A DNA stretch of 64,000 bases from an uncultured Paracoccaceae bacterium (GCA_947503965.1 CANNFU010000001.1:806001-870000), one strand, 5' to 3'. Numbered from the stretch's first letter, positions 25,143-34,733 are shown. A program made the numbers and translations. The notes: a model not told the origin generated them from the sequence alone.

Positions 25143-25281
25143 CTGACGCAAAATCCTTCGAATAGATGACAATTTTGTGCAACATTTTATCTGTTATTAG
25201 CCTCGTTTTCAACAAATACCCCCATGAAATTGCAAAGTGAAAGGCAGATCATGATTTCTGAGGAAGAGGAGGACCCCGGTC
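25143..25281. promoter_or_regulatory. Divergent regulatory region between lrp-type gene and ald
   Basis: This AT-rich spacer carries the promoters of both genes. ATTTTATCTGTTATTAG-like sequence near 25183-25200 has the loose symmetry seen at Lrp-type sites, but no clear consensus can be defended. A GAGGAAGAGGAGG tract just before 25282 gives ald a very strong ribosome site. Confidence 0.45.
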
Positions 25282-26400
25282 ATGCATATTGGCTGCCCAA
25301 AAGAAATCAAACCGCAAGAGTTCCGCGTCGGGCTGACACCGAACGCGGCGCGCGAAGCCATCAATCACGGCCACACGGTCAGTATCGAAACCCGCGCAGG
25401 AGAGGGCGCAGGCTTTCCTGACGCAGATTACATCGCCGCTGGTGCGTCTATTGTCGGCACCGCGACCGAGATCTTCGAAACCGCCGAAATGGTTGTAAAA
25501 GTGAAAGAACCGCAAGCGGTTGAGCGGAAAATGCTACGCGAAGGGCAGATTTTGTTTACCTATCTGCACCTTGCGCCTGATCCCGAACAGACCAAAGACC
25601 TGATGGAAAGCGGTGCCACCTGCATTGCCTACGAGACTGTCACGGATAATAGGGGCGGTCTGCCATTGTTGGCGCCCATGTCCGAGGTGGCGGGGCGATT
25701 GGCCCCGCAAGTCGGTGCCTGGACACTGCAAAAGGCGAATGGCGGGCGCGGTGTCCTGATGGGCGGGGTTCCCGGCGTTGGGCCGGCGCGTGTTGTCGTG
25801 ATCGGCGGTGGTGTCGTCGGCACACATGCGGCCAGGATCGCTACCGGCATGGGCGCGGATGTCACTGTGCTGGACAGATCATTGCCGCGCCTGCGCTATC
25901 TTGATGATGTCTTCGGGGGTCAATTCAAAACGAGCTATGCAAGCGCCGGTAACACGATTGATTTGGCGCGCGAGGCTGACCTGATCATCGGCGCGGTCCT
26001 GATCCCCGGTGCGGCGGCACCCAAGCTGATCTCAAAAGCACAGTTGGCCGAGCTGAAACCGGGTGCTGCGCTGGTGGACGTGGCCATTGACCAAGGCGGA
26101 TGTTTCGAGACATCCAAGGCCACAACGCATCAGGACCCGATCTATGACGTGGACGGAATCATGCATTACTGCGTTGCTAACATGCCCGGTGCGGTCGCCC
26201 GGACCAGCACCATCGCCCTTGGTAATGCCACGATGCCCTTCATGCTGTCATTGGCTGACAAAGGGTGGCGGCAGGCTTGCGAAGACGATTCGCATTTGCT
26301 GGACGGGTTGAACGTGCATGCTGGCAAGCTGACATACTATGCGGTCGGTAAGGCGCTTGGGATTGACGTCTTGTCACCCACCCTCGCCTTAAAGGCCTGA
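25282..26400 (+). CDS. ald: Alanine dehydrogenase
   Basis: This 372-aa NAD-dependent enzyme interconverts L-alanine and pyruvate plus ammonia. Family features are the start MHIGCPKEIKPQEFRVGLTP, the substrate region VVKVKEPQAVE, the catalytic His in FTYLHLAPD and the NAD site VVVIGGGVVGTHAARIATGMGA. The catalytic Asp lies in ALVDVAIDQGGCFETS. Length and order are typical. The strong AGGAGG ribosome site and the divergent AldR-like regulator suggest induction by alanine. A terminator follows. Confidence 0.96.
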   Translation: MHIGCPKEIKPQEFRVGLTPNAAREAINHGHTVSIETRAGEGAGFPDADYIAAGASIVGTATEIFETAEMVVKVKEPQAVERKMLREGQILFTYLHLAPDPEQTKDLMESGATCIAYETVTDNRGGLPLLAPMSEVAGRLAPQVGAWTLQKANGGRGVLMGGVPGVGPARVVVIGGGVVGTHAARIATGMGADVTVLDRSLPRLRYLDDVFGGQFKTSYASAGNTIDLAREADLIIGAVLIPGAAAPKLISKAQLAELKPGAALVDVAIDQGGCFETSKATTHQDPIYDVDGIMHYCVANMPGAVARTSTIALGNATMPFMLSLADKGWRQACEDDSHLLDGLNVHAGKLTYYAVGKALGIDVLSPTLALKA

Positions 26401-26407
26401 GAAACAG

Positions 26408-26436
26408 AAAAGGCCTGCCGATGCAAGCAGGCCTTC
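26408..26436. terminator. Rho-independent terminator, bidirectional
   Basis: A perfect 9-bp stem, AAGGCCTGC with GCAGGCCTT, has an 8-nt loop and lies between the convergent ald and mscL genes. On the minus strand it is followed by a short T-run. Confidence 0.85.
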
Positions 26437-26455
26437 AATGAATGCGCGGATGTGA

Positions 26456-26884
26456 TCAGTTCTGCTTTGCAAGCGCATCACGAATTTCGATCAGGATATC
26501 CAACTCCGATGGACCGCTTTCCACTTCCGGTGCGACTTCTTCCGGCTTTTCCGCTGCGGCTTTGATCCTGTTGACCATCTTGACCAGCATAAAGACCACG
26601 AAGGCCACGATCAGAAAGTTGATGACGGCCATGATGAATTTGCCGATTGCGAAGACCGCCGCACCGCCTTCTTGGGCGGCTTCAACCGAAGCGAATTCGC
26701 CATCACCCAGCACATAGAACCAGCCGGAAAAATCGATGCCCCCGGTGAAAAGTGCGATGATCGGGTTGATCAGGTCGCCCACAAGCGACGTGACGATCGC
26801 CGTAAAAGCCGCCCCGATGATGATACCGACAGCCATGTCCATGACATTGCCCTTGGCGATGAAGTCTTTGAATTCGTTGATCAT
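26456..26884 (-). CDS. mscL: Large-conductance mechanosensitive channel MscL
   Basis: This 142-aa inner-membrane channel opens under high membrane tension during osmotic downshock. The N-terminal amphipathic helix and TM1 ([31 protein letters not shown]) are nearly the family consensus, TM2 lies at about residues 70-95, and a charged C-terminal helix follows. The ATG at 26884 is chosen because the family begins there. A GTG four codons earlier lacks a ribosome site. Confidence 0.96.
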   Translation of the reverse strand: MINEFKDFIAKGNVMDMAVGIIIGAAFTAIVTSLVGDLINPIIALFTGGIDFSGWFYVLGDGEFASVEAAQEGGAAVFAIGKFIMAVINFLIVAFVVFMLVKMVNRIKAAAEKPEEVAPEVESGPSELDILIEIRDALAKQN

Positions 26885-27039
26885 GTTTGTTCCCACTCAC
26901 TGTTAACTGGCGCCGGATCTTTTGTCCGCTGCGCAACTGCGCACAGTCTTACCCAGATTGCCTCACAGAACCACGGGTTTTATTTCGGTGCGTTCCCCTT
27001 AATTGTAATTAACAGGATTTTTCAAAGGATACCGCCACC

Positions 27040-27735
27040 ATGACCGATCTTTCCGCTTTCCCCATCATGGACCGCTGGCCTGCCAAGGACCCGTCGGTTA
27101 TTCAGCTTTACTCATACCCGACACCCAATGGGGTGAAGGTGTCTATCGCGCTGGAAGAGATGGGCTTGGCCTACGAACCGCATCTGGTCACGCTGAAGGA
27201 TGAGGATGTGAAAAGCGATGCGTTTTTATCGCTGAACCCCAACAACAAGATCCCCGCGATTATTGACCCCAACGGGCCAAATGGCCCCATCGGCATTTTT
27301 GAAAGCGGTGCAATTCTCCTGTATCTTGCTGAAAAATCGGGGAAATTTCTGGGAAACAATGCTGCCGACAAGGCACATATCACCCAATGGCTGATGTTCC
27401 AGATGGGCGGATTGGGCCCAATGCTGGGCCAGATGGGCTTTTTCTTCAAATTCGCGGGCAAGGACATCGAAGACGAACGTCCGCGCAACCGCTACCGTGA
27501 CGAGGCGATCCGGCTACTGGCCGTGGTCGACAAACAGCTGGAAGGACAGGACTGGATCACAGGTGATTATTCTATCGCCGACATGGCGATTGCACCGTGG
27601 ATCAATGCACTGGAGTTTTATGGCACCAAAGATGTTGTGGGCTACCACGATCTGAAAAACGTGCCCGCATATGTTGAGCGGTTTTTTGCCCGGCCCGCTG
27701 TGGAGAAGGCCCGACGCATTCCTGATCCATCCTAA
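27040..27735 (+). CDS. Glutathione S-transferase family protein (YghU/YfcG-like)
   Basis: This 231-aa protein has an N-terminal thioredoxin-like domain (IQLYSYPTPNGVKVSIALEEMG, with NKIPAI providing the cis-Pro and ESGAILLYLAEK the glutathione site) and a helical C-terminal domain ending in the ITGDYSIADMAIAPWI motif. The TPNGVKVSI segment places it in the nu-class group with disulfide-bond reductase activity. It may protect thiols or conjugate electrophiles. It is a single gene, converging with ytoQ. Confidence 0.9.
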   Translation: MTDLSAFPIMDRWPAKDPSVIQLYSYPTPNGVKVSIALEEMGLAYEPHLVTLKDEDVKSDAFLSLNPNNKIPAIIDPNGPNGPIGIFESGAILLYLAEKSGKFLGNNAADKAHITQWLMFQMGGLGPMLGQMGFFFKFAGKDIEDERPRNRYRDEAIRLLAVVDKQLEGQDWITGDYSIADMAIAPWINALEFYGTKDVVGYHDLKNVPAYVERFFARPAVEKARRIPDPS

Positions 27736-27753
27736 AGTGGGTTGGAAACTGCA

Positions 27754-28200
27754 CTATGCGGGCAGGGTTCCGTGCATGACATAACGCAATATATCAACCA
27801 CTTGCTGCGGCTCTTGCACCACGGCAAGTGCCGCCGCGTCCACCTCTTTCAGTGGGTGTTGATGATCGGGGCCGTGCATGACAATCAATGACTTACCCAG
27901 CGCCGCAGCATAGCCTGCGTCAAATGCCGCGTTCCACTGTTTGTATTTCTCGCCAAAGCGCACCACGACGATGTCGGCATTCTCGATCCCGTGCCGCGTC
28001 CGGATCGCATTCAGCTTGGCGCCCTTGTTGTCATGCCAGAACTTGTCTGGCTCTGCCCCCATAATCGCGACCCCGCAATCATCAGATGCTGCATGATCCG
28101 TGACCGGCCCGGTAAAGTGCACATCCATGCCCGCCGCACCAGCGGTGATCTGGTCACGCCAATCGGTGTGAATTTCGCCCGAGAGGTAAACATTCAACAT
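27754..28200 (-). CDS. ytoQ: YtoQ family protein
   Basis: This 148-aa cytoplasmic protein of the YtoQ family shows the family start MLNVYLSGEIHTDWR, the block FTGPVTDHAASDDCG and the block ADIVVVRFGEKYKQWNAAFDAGYAAALGKSLI. This last block resembles nucleoside 2-deoxyribosyltransferase-like folds. The start at 28200 is supported by an AAAGGA site. An extra 18 codons upstream are open but unlike the family. Function is not established. It lies downstream of pheT on the same strand. Confidence 0.88.
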   Translation of the reverse strand: MLNVYLSGEIHTDWRDQITAGAAGMDVHFTGPVTDHAASDDCGVAIMGAEPDKFWHDNKGAKLNAIRTRHGIENADIVVVRFGEKYKQWNAAFDAGYAAALGKSLIVMHGPDHQHPLKEVDAAALAVVQEPQQVVDILRYVMHGTLPA

Positions 28201-28277
28201 GATTTGTCCTTTCATTGGTGTGCACCCGGATGTCGATGGACATAGAGGCCGCAACCCGTCTTTCCAGTGCTGCAGGT

Positions 28278-30674
28278 TCAGCCGCGCAAGGTGCCACCTG
28301 TCGCCTTTGCGACCTTTTCGACGATCTTGGCGCTGACCGCTTCGATATCGGCATCCTTCAGCGTTGCCTCGGTCGGTTGCAGCCGCAATGTCACAGCGAG
28401 TGATTTCTTGCCCTCGCCCAGCGATCCACCGATGAATTCATCAAAGACCCGCACGTCGGCGATCAGCGCTTTGTCGGCACCGGCGGCGGCGTTGATGACT
28501 GCCAGCGCCTCGACCTGAGCGTCCACCACAAAGGCAAAATCCCGTTCGACCGCTTGCAGATCCGTGGCAGTCAATGCGCCCTTATTGATGGTCTTCTTCT
28601 TGGGCAACGGCACCTCGTCCGGCCAGATGGTGAAGGCCACGGCGGGTCCCTTGACATCCATCTCGCGCAGTACGCGTGGGTGCAGTTCGCCAAAGATACC
28701 CAGCACCTTTTTGGGGCCAAGACAGATCATGCCGTGCCGGCCCGGGTGCCACCAATCCGATGCCCCGCGCAGGATCTGCACCTTGGCGGGCGCGCCGATA
28801 GCGGCCAGGATCGCTTCGGCATCCGCCTTCACGTCATAGAGATCAACGGGCCGCGATGTCCCGTGCACATCTTTTGGCCCAGTGCGCCCGATCAGAACAC
28901 CGGAGACCAGCATATGCTGCTCGCCCGGTTCACCGCCATGAAAGCCCGCGCCCACCTCGAACAGCGCCATATCCATGAAGCCCCGCGCCTGATTCCGCGC
29001 TGCGGCCCGCAACAGGCCGGGCAGCAGGTTGGGCCGCATATGCGACATTTCCGACGAAATCGGGTTTTCCAGCATGGTGCTGTCATCACCGCCGCCGAAC
29101 AGCTTGGCGGCCTGATCATCGATGAAGCTGTAGGTCACGCATTCATTGTAGCCCAGCGCCGCCGCCGTCCGGCGTGCGGCCTGCTGGCGCGACTGGCTGG
29201 CGGTCAGGATCGGTTTCGGCACGCCAGCGTGAATGCGGGGCATCGGTTTGCCCTGCAGCTTGGTCAGCGATGCGATGCGCGCGACCTCTTCGACCAGATC
29301 AGCCGTTCCTTGCACATCGGGGCGCCAGGACGGCACATGGGCCATGTCGCCTTCCATCCGGAAGCCAAGCGCGGTGAGCGTCTGATGCTGCGTCTCGGCG
29401 GGAATATCCATGCCCACAAGCGAGGAACACCTTGCGGTGTCCAGCTTATAAGCGCGGGACGTGTCGGGAACCTGCCCCGCCTGGATCAATTCGGAGGCTT
29501 CGCCACCTGCATGATCCACGATCATACGCACGGCATGCTCCAGACCCACGGGGGTGAACGCCGGATCGACACCGCGTTCAAACCGATAACGCGCATCGGA
29601 ATTGATCTTCAGCGCGCGGCCCGTATAGGCGATCTGGATCGGGTCCCAATAGGCGCTTTCGACGAATACATTCACCGTATCCTCGGTGCAGCCCGTTTCG
29701 GCCCCGCCCATGACACCGGCAATGCTTTCAGGCCCCTGATCATCAGAGATGACCATCTGGCCCTTTTGCAGCGTGTATTCCTTGTCATCCAGAGCGACAA
29801 TCGTCTCGCCCCCGGCAGCACGATGCACACGCAAGTTGCCCTTGACCTTATCTGCGTCGAAGACGTGCAGCGGACGGTTCAGGTCGTATGTGAACCAGTT
29901 TGTCACATCTACGAGAAAGCTAATGGGCCGCAAGCCGATGGCACGCAGTTGCGTTTGCAGCCAGTCGGGGCTGGGGCCGTTCTTGACACCCCTGATCAAA
30001 CGGCCACAGAAAATCGGGCATCCATCAAGGGTATCGTCATCAATGGACACATTCAGGTCAGACGTAAAGCTGGCGGGAACCGGGGTGACCTCGACCGTTT
30101 TCAGCGTACCAAGGCCACGTGCGGCAAGGTCGCGCGCGATACCATGCACGCCCAGTGCGTCAGGGCGATTGGGGGTAATCGCGATCTCGATCACCGGATC
30201 GACCTTGTCGGGTTGGTTCGCGGCGAGCCAGTCGATGAACCGTTCGCCCACTTCGCCCGAGGGCAGTTCGATAATGCCGTCATGTTCATCCGACAGCTCC
30301 ATCTCGCGTTCGGAACACATCATGCCGTGGGACTCAACGCCGCGAATCTTGCCCACGCCGATGGTGGTGTCGATGCCGGGGACATAGGTGCCGGGGCTGG
30401 CGATGACCACGGTGATCCCAGCGCGGGCGTTGGGGGCGCCGCAGATGATCTGGGTGGGGCCGTCTTTGGTATCGACTTGGCAAACCTTTAACTTGTCCGC
30501 GTCGGGGTGTTTTTCCGCTGTCAGCACCTTGCCGATGGTGAAATCAGCCAGTCGTTCGGCGGGGTTTTCGATGCCTTCCACCTCAAGCCCCAGATCGGTC
30601 AGGGCATAGGTGATGTCATCGACGGAGGCGTCAGTGTCGAGATGGCGTTTCAGCCAGGACAGGGTGAATTTCAT
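28278..30674 (-). CDS. pheT: Phenylalanyl-tRNA synthetase beta subunit
   Basis: This 798-aa subunit of the alpha2-beta2 enzyme charges tRNA-Phe. Visible domains are the N-terminal MKFTLSWLKRHLDTDA, a tRNA-binding OB domain (about 40-150, FTIGKVLTAEKHPDADKLKVCQVD) and the B3/B4 editing region. B5 and the catalytic-like core follow, with a C-terminal FDX-ACB anticodon domain (about 705-798) ending VEKVAKATGGTLRG. The start at 30674 is the family start. It is separated from pheS by a 117-aa membrane-protein gene and 360 bp with hairpins, which is unusual because pheST are normally adjacent. Confidence 0.97.
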   Translation of the reverse strand: MKFTLSWLKRHLDTDASVDDITYALTDLGLEVEGIENPAERLADFTIGKVLTAEKHPDADKLKVCQVDTKDGPTQIICGAPNARAGITVVIASPGTYVPGIDTTIGVGKIRGVESHGMMCSEREMELSDEHDGIIELPSGEVGERFIDWLAANQPDKVDPVIEIAITPNRPDALGVHGIARDLAARGLGTLKTVEVTPVPASFTSDLNVSIDDDTLDGCPIFCGRLIRGVKNGPSPDWLQTQLRAIGLRPISFLVDVTNWFTYDLNRPLHVFDADKVKGNLRVHRAAGGETIVALDDKEYTLQKGQMVISDDQGPESIAGVMGGAETGCTEDTVNVFVESAYWDPIQIAYTGRALKINSDARYRFERGVDPAFTPVGLEHAVRMIVDHAGGEASELIQAGQVPDTSRAYKLDTARCSSLVGMDIPAETQHQTLTALGFRMEGDMAHVPSWRPDVQGTADLVEEVARIASLTKLQGKPMPRIHAGVPKPILTASQSRQQAARRTAAALGYNECVTYSFIDDQAAKLFGGGDDSTMLENPISSEMSHMRPNLLPGLLRAAARNQARGFMDMALFEVGAGFHGGEPGEQHMLVSGVLIGRTGPKDVHGTSRPVDLYDVKADAEAILAAIGAPAKVQILRGASDWWHPGRHGMICLGPKKVLGIFGELHPRVLREMDVKGPAVAFTIWPDEVPLPKKKTINKGALTATDLQAVERDFAFVVDAQVEALAVINAAAGADKALIADVRVFDEFIGGSLGEGKKSLAVTLRLQPTEATLKDADIEAVSAKIVEKVAKATGGTLRG

Positions 30675-31034
30675 CGGAGCATCCAGCGTCAAATTCGGGT
30701 CGGACAGGGCTTAACGGATTACGCGGTAAGGGGGAAGAGGTGGTGGGTGTTTGGCCTGGGATGACCCGTCCCGGGCAAATCAGGTGGTCGATGCGGCGGG
30801 CAACGGAAAGGCAGCGCCGGGACTAAGGGGTGGGCACAGCACCGGTCCTGTTTGGCGGGGCTTGGCGTCCATTCGTGACAGCAGTGCGGGTTGCGGCGTT
30901 GCAGAAGCGCCCTCCCCGTGGGGGAGGTCCGGGCGCTGCCCGGCGATGCCGGGCGGGGTTTGTTGGCTAGGGTGGGTGAAACCCCACAAGCGTCGTTCAA
31001 TTGGTAATTTTGAATCGTATAGGTTTCACCGATC
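30675..31034. other. Intergenic region with GC-rich hairpins
   Basis: This 360-bp gap between pheT and the 117-aa gene contains no credible coding frame. It is G-rich on the plus strand and carries two adjacent hairpins at 30906-30954, listed separately. The frames that appear here look like non-coding GC-rich translation. Confidence 0.5.
30906..30954. repeat. Paired GC-rich hairpins, REP-like
   Basis: An outer stem AGCGCCC (30906-30912) / GGGCGCT (30931-30937) competes with a tight inner hairpin CCTCCCC (30911-30917) / GGGGAGG (30921-30927). A second hairpin GCCCGGC-GAT-GCCGGGC follows directly at 30938-30954. Their position inside an otherwise conserved operon suggests an mRNA stabiliser, partial terminator or interspersed palindromic repeat. 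Confidence 0.6.
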
Positions 31035-31388
31035 CTACTTATTTCGGTTAGCTTTCATCCGCTTCAGTTTTTGTCGAAGCAAAACTCCAAAGCCGATCAC
31101 AAGACAAATCAAATAGATGCCAATGGCCAACGGAGCGGTGATCACAGCCACAACAATTGCGATACCGTAAGTACCAGCAATATAACCACCAACCCCAGTC
31201 AAGATCGTTGCGCCCGAGCTATGTACAACGGCAGAAAAACCCAACGCGGACAAAAGCTGAGTTGCTCCGAGTCCAGCGGCTCCAAGTCCAGCTCCTGCGC
31301 CGACAACCCACGACTTTGCACTTCCCTGCGGACGGAAGCGTCCGATAAATAACAATGTGGAGGTAAGATAGGCGCTAACTGGGTTCAC
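31035..31388 (-). CDS. Small hydrophobic protein inserted between pheS and pheT
   Basis: This 117-aa membrane protein has a Gly/Ala-rich first hydrophobic stretch (about 28-50), a second at 60-75 and a third at 78-105, then a basic tail [11 protein letters not shown]. The start is a GTG that overlaps the pheS stop (GTGA), so it is coupled to pheS. Composition is more AT-rich than pheS and pheT, and pheST are normally contiguous, which suggests insertion. I do not recognise a family. The glycine-rich helices recall small channel or glycine-zipper proteins. Confidence 0.6.
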   Translation of the reverse strand: MNPVSAYLTSTLLFIGRFRPQGSAKSWVVGAGAGLGAAGLGATQLLSALGFSAVVHSSGATILTGVGGYIAGTYGIAIVVAVITAPLAIGIYLICLVIGFGVLLRQKLKRMKANRNK

Positions 31389-32458
31389 CTACTCAACCCA
31401 CCATGCAACGTCGGCTGATCCAGCGCAGCAAACCCATAATGCCGCAACCACCGCAGATCTGAATCAAAGAACGCCCGCAGATCAGGGATCCCGTATTTCA
31501 GCATCGCGATCCGGTCGATGCCCATGCCAAAGGCAAAGCCTTGCCATTCCGCCGGGTCGATCCCCCCGGCTTCGAGCACCTTGGGATGCACCATGCCTGA
31601 GCCCAGAATCTCAAGCCAGTCATCGCCCTCGCCCACTTTCAGCGTGCCGCCTTCCCAGGAACAGCGGATGTCGACCTCGGCCGAAGGCTCCGTGAACGGG
31701 AAATGCGACGCGCGAAAGCGGATATCGACGTGATCGACCTCGAAATAAGCTTTCACGAATTCCTCCAGCACCCATTTCAGGTTCGCCATGGAGATATCGC
31801 GGTCAATCGCCAGCCCCTCGACCTGATGGAACATCGGCGTATGGGTCTGGTCGTAGTCCGCACGATATACACGGCCGGGGCAGATGATGCGCGTCGGCGC
31901 ACCTGTCTTTTCCATCGACCGTATCTGCACCGGGCTGGTATGGGTGCGCAGCACATGCGGCGGGCGGTTATCGCCCTCGCGCCGGTGGGTATAGAACGTG
32001 TCCATTTCCGCCCGGGCCGGGTGATGGCCGGGGATGTTGAGAGCGTCGAAATTGTACCAGTCGCTTTCGATCTGCGGGCCTTCGGCAACGGCAAACCCCA
32101 TATCGGCAAAGATCGCTGTCACCTCTTCGGTCACCTGTGAAATCGGATGGATCGTGCCCTGACGGCGACCACGGGACGGCAGGGTCACATCCAGCCATTC
32201 ATCGCGCAGACGGGCATCAAGGGCAGCATCGGCAAGGGCCGATTTCTTGGCAGACAAGGCTGAATTGATCTCGTCCTTCAAGGCATTCAGCGCAGGACCT
32301 GCGACCTGCCGTTCCTCCGGCGTCATCTTGCCCAGCTCGCGCATTTTCAGGCTGATCTCTCCCTTCTTGCCGACAGCCTGCACGCGCAGGTCCTCGATCG
32401 CGGTTTCATCCGCGGCATCGGCTATCAGGCCAAGGTATTTCTGTTTCAGATCGTCCAT
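31385..32458 (-). CDS. pheS: Phenylalanyl-tRNA synthetase alpha subunit
   Basis: This 357-aa catalytic subunit is a class II synthetase. It has an N-terminal coiled-coil arm (residues 1-90), motif 1 around [21 protein letters not shown], motif 2 with [16 protein letters not shown] sequence (here [15 protein letters not shown]), and motif 3 [20 protein letters not shown]. The start at 32458 ([12 protein letters not shown]) is the normal one. The frame extends 52 codons upstream without family resemblance and would overlap the divergent GGDEF gene promoter. Confidence 0.97.
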   Translation of the reverse strand: MDDLKQKYLGLIADAADETAIEDLRVQAVGKKGEISLKMRELGKMTPEERQVAGPALNALKDEINSALSAKKSALADAALDARLRDEWLDVTLPSRGRRQGTIHPISQVTEEVTAIFADMGFAVAEGPQIESDWYNFDALNIPGHHPARAEMDTFYTHRREGDNRPPHVLRTHTSPVQIRSMEKTGAPTRIICPGRVYRADYDQTHTPMFHQVEGLAIDRDISMANLKWVLEEFVKAYFEVDHVDIRFRASHFPFTEPSAEVDIRCSWEGGTLKVGEGDDWLEILGSGMVHPKVLEAGGIDPAEWQGFAFGMGIDRIAMLKYGIPDLRAFFDSDLRWLRHYGFAALDQPTLHGGLSR

Positions 32459-32552
32459 CGGGCGCCTCACATCACTGTCGCGCCGTGCTAACCCGGCTCT
32501 TTGCAGCATGCAAGTAAGTGCGATCTTAAGACATTGACCATTAACAATCACC

Positions 32553-33623
32553 ATGACCCGGACGGACCGCTTTGCTACCCTATTTGAGCTGGCACAGCAT
32601 GCGTGCAACAGCACCGATCAGGATGCAGTACAGGTCCCGATCGGATTTCTGCATGACCTGACCCATGCGACAACGCGGGACGATGTGTTGCGGGCCTATT
32701 CGCTGTGGTCCAAAGCAATTGTGGATGCGGACCGGTGTTCCATCGCATTGGACGGCGCAGGTGATGACCTGAGCGTGACTGCCATGAACAACAGCAGCGG
32801 GCTGGAACCGCCTGCCAAATTCAGTATCAGCGAAACCGTCCTTGGCGCGGTCTATCGAGAACAGCGACCGGCGTATGTGCCCGATATGTCGCGTGTCGAT
32901 TCGTGCGGCATACAGATGCTGGCAAAGCAGGGCTATCGCAGTCTGATCGTGGCACCGCTTTTGACCAAGGTGCGCTGTTTTGGTGTGATCGGCATCACCT
33001 TTCTCGGCGAGGTGCGCGATCCCGGTCCGACTATTCGCATCCTGGGTGCAATCGGGCGTTGTCTTGCCATGCAATTGCAGGTCGTCGAACAGATGGAAGA
33101 TCTGGCCCAGATGGCGCGGACGGATGTGTTGACGGGCGCAGGCAACCGGCGGCTTCTTTACGAAGAGACCGCAACGATCTGGGACAGTTGGCAGCAGGAT
33201 CAGCAGCCATTCAGCTATCTGACCATGGATATCGACTACTTCAAACAGATCAACGACACCTATGGTCATGATGTGGGCGATGATGTGCTGCTCGCCTTTG
33301 TCCAACGCGCCAAAGGGCATTTACGCAAGGGCGACATACTGATCCGTACCGGCGGAGAGGAATTTGGCATCGTAATGATGGGCACCACCCTTGAACAGGC
33401 CACGGGCATTGCCAAGCGGCTTTGCGATACGATGGGGGCCACACCCTTTGCAGTCACAGGAATGGAGCTGTCGGTGACTGCCAGTTTCGGGTTGACCGAG
33501 GTGCATCCCGACGATCTGAACCTGACAGACATGCTTAAAAGGGCGGACCTGGCGCTGTATCAGGCAAAGACCGGGGGACGTGATCAGGTTGTGGTGCTGC
33601 AAGGCGAAGATATGGCGGCGTAA
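32553..33623 (+). CDS. GAF-GGDEF diguanylate cyclase
   Basis: This 356-aa cytoplasmic protein has an N-terminal GAF-type sensor (about residues 30-180, with [22 protein letters not shown] and SLIVAPLL) and a GGDEF domain (about 187-350). Its motif GGEEF (267-271) is canonical and the I-site RKGD lies five residues upstream, so an active, feedback-inhibited cyclase is expected. It sits on the plus strand between rplT and pheS, which are on the minus strand and usually neighbours, so it breaks the conserved rpmI-rplT-pheS-pheT order. Confidence 0.9.
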   Translation: MTRTDRFATLFELAQHACNSTDQDAVQVPIGFLHDLTHATTRDDVLRAYSLWSKAIVDADRCSIALDGAGDDLSVTAMNNSSGLEPPAKFSISETVLGAVYREQRPAYVPDMSRVDSCGIQMLAKQGYRSLIVAPLLTKVRCFGVIGITFLGEVRDPGPTIRILGAIGRCLAMQLQVVEQMEDLAQMARTDVLTGAGNRRLLYEETATIWDSWQQDQQPFSYLTMDIDYFKQINDTYGHDVGDDVLLAFVQRAKGHLRKGDILIRTGGEEFGIVMMGTTLEQATGIAKRLCDTMGATPFAVTGMELSVTASFGLTEVHPDDLNLTDMLKRADLALYQAKTGGRDQVVVLQGEDMAA

Positions 33624-33734
33624 CCCGGTGGAGGTCAGCCAAGATGGCGTTTGAACCAATGCCTGTTCGGGCGTTGGGATCGCCTTCATCTATCATTTTG
33701 GTATGCTGTCGTATTCGTCAGTATCCAAAAGAAA

Positions 33735-33767
33735 AAGGCCCGGGTGATTACCTCACCCGAGCCCCTC
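33735..33767. terminator. Rho-independent terminator after rpmI-rplT
   Basis: A CGGGTGA/TCACCCG stem with further GGC/GCC pairs lies between convergent rplT and the GGDEF gene. On the minus strand the stem is followed by TTTTTC, the orientation expected for rplT. Confidence 0.85.
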
Positions 33768-33786
33768 AATTTGTATCAGGCCAGCC

Positions 33787-34149
33787 TCAGGCGGCCAGCG
33801 CATCCTTGGCTTTGCCCACGATTGTGGCAAACGCGTCAGGTTCGTTCACGGCCAGATCGGCCAGAACCTTGCGGTCCACTTCGATCCCGGCCAGCGTCAG
33901 ACCATTGATGAACTTGGAATAGTTCAGTGTCTCATCAACCGAACGGACACCTGCGTTGATCCGCTGGATCCACAGCGCACGGAAGTTGCGCTTGCGGTTG
34001 TGACGGTCGCGTGTCGCGTATTGGTTGGCTTTGTCGACGGCCTGCTTGGCGACCTTGAAGGTCTTGGAGCGGCGATCGTAATATCCTTTGGCAGCGTCGA
34101 GAACTTTCTTGTGACGACGGTGCGTGACGGTTCCACCTTTGACTCTCAT
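33787..34149 (-). CDS. rplT: 50S ribosomal protein L20
   Basis: This 120-aa large-subunit protein binds 23S rRNA and is needed early in assembly. The sequence [38 protein letters not shown] and the [24 protein letters not shown] block are unmistakable. It starts 12 bp after rpmI. infC, the usual first gene of this operon, is not next to it in this window. Confidence 0.98.
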   Translation of the reverse strand: MRVKGGTVTHRRHKKVLDAAKGYYDRRSKTFKVAKQAVDKANQYATRDRHNRKRNFRALWIQRINAGVRSVDETLNYSKFINGLTLAGIEVDRKVLADLAVNEPDAFATIVGKAKDALAA

Positions 34150-34161
34150 CTCAAACTCTCC

Positions 34162-34362
34162 TTAACGCGCGTAGGGCATCATTGGCTTGATGATACCTTC
34201 ATCAGCCTTTGACAGGGTTGTCGTACCACGTGCATTCCGCAGGAATTTGTTGGTGCGCTTGATCATGCCGTGACGCTTGCCAGCCTGGCCCGCCACAACA
34301 CGGCCAGAGGCCGTCACTTTGAACCGCTTTTTGCAGCTCGATTTGGTTTTCATCTTCGGCAT
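34162..34362 (-). CDS. rpmI: 50S ribosomal protein L35
   Basis: This 66-aa large-subunit protein starts [22 protein letters not shown] and contains [20 protein letters not shown], the family consensus. The start at 34362 is the normal one. Fourteen further codons are open upstream but not conserved. It is co-transcribed with rplT. Confidence 0.97.
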   Translation of the reverse strand: MPKMKTKSSCKKRFKVTASGRVVAGQAGKRHGMIKRTNKFLRNARGTTTLSKADEGIIKPMMPYAR

Positions 34363-34469
34363 TTCCGTCTCCTCTTTGGGTCGGTCGAACGCGCGACTCG
34401 GCATGCCATATTGGCCGGACGCGCGGGTGAAGGATGCCGTATAGGACGCATCATTAAACGGCGCAAGGG

Positions 34470-34697
34470 TTATTCGTTCAGGAGCCAGCCAATCACACGC
34501 AGCACCGTTTCATCCACCGTTGACAGGCTATATGCGCCGGGGTTCATCACAATCGCATAGTAGATAATGCCACCGCCAATCAACACGAGCAGCAGAGCCC
34601 GCGAAGGGCGGCGTTTATCCGCATAGGCACTTGCAAATGACGGTACAGCAAAAACCGCAATCAGCAGTCCCAGCACAAAAATAAAGTCAAATTCCAC
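34470..34697 (-). CDS. Small conserved membrane protein
   Basis: This 75-aa protein has two hydrophobic helices (about residues 4-24 and 33-52) joined by a basic ADKRRPSRA turn. The second is followed by a polar C-terminus ending VIGWLLNE. Its position between pyk and rpmI, with the same orientation, is one I associate with Rhodobacteraceae genomes. The function is unknown. A perfect 16-bp palindrome lies between it and pyk. Confidence 0.7.
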   Translation of the reverse strand: MEFDFIFVLGLLIAVFAVPSFASAYADKRRPSRALLLVLIGGGIIYYAIVMNPGAYSLSTVDETVLRVIGWLLNE

Positions 34698-34716
34698 GGC
34701 AATACGCCCTTTTGCA

Positions 34717-34732
34717 TTGCCCCCGGGGGCAA
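34717..34732. repeat. Perfect 16-bp GC palindrome
   Basis: TTGCCCCCGGGGGCAA reads the same on both strands and lies between the pyk stop and the small membrane-protein gene. It lacks a loop, so it fits a protein-binding site or a tightly folded RNA element better than a terminator. Confidence 0.6.
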
Positions 34733-34733
34733 C

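Noticed and set aside
28554..30491. 645-codon plus-strand frame opposite pheT
   Set aside because: It is the antisense shadow of pheT in a GC-rich gene. Its protein is His/Arg-rich with no domain, and pheT is certain.
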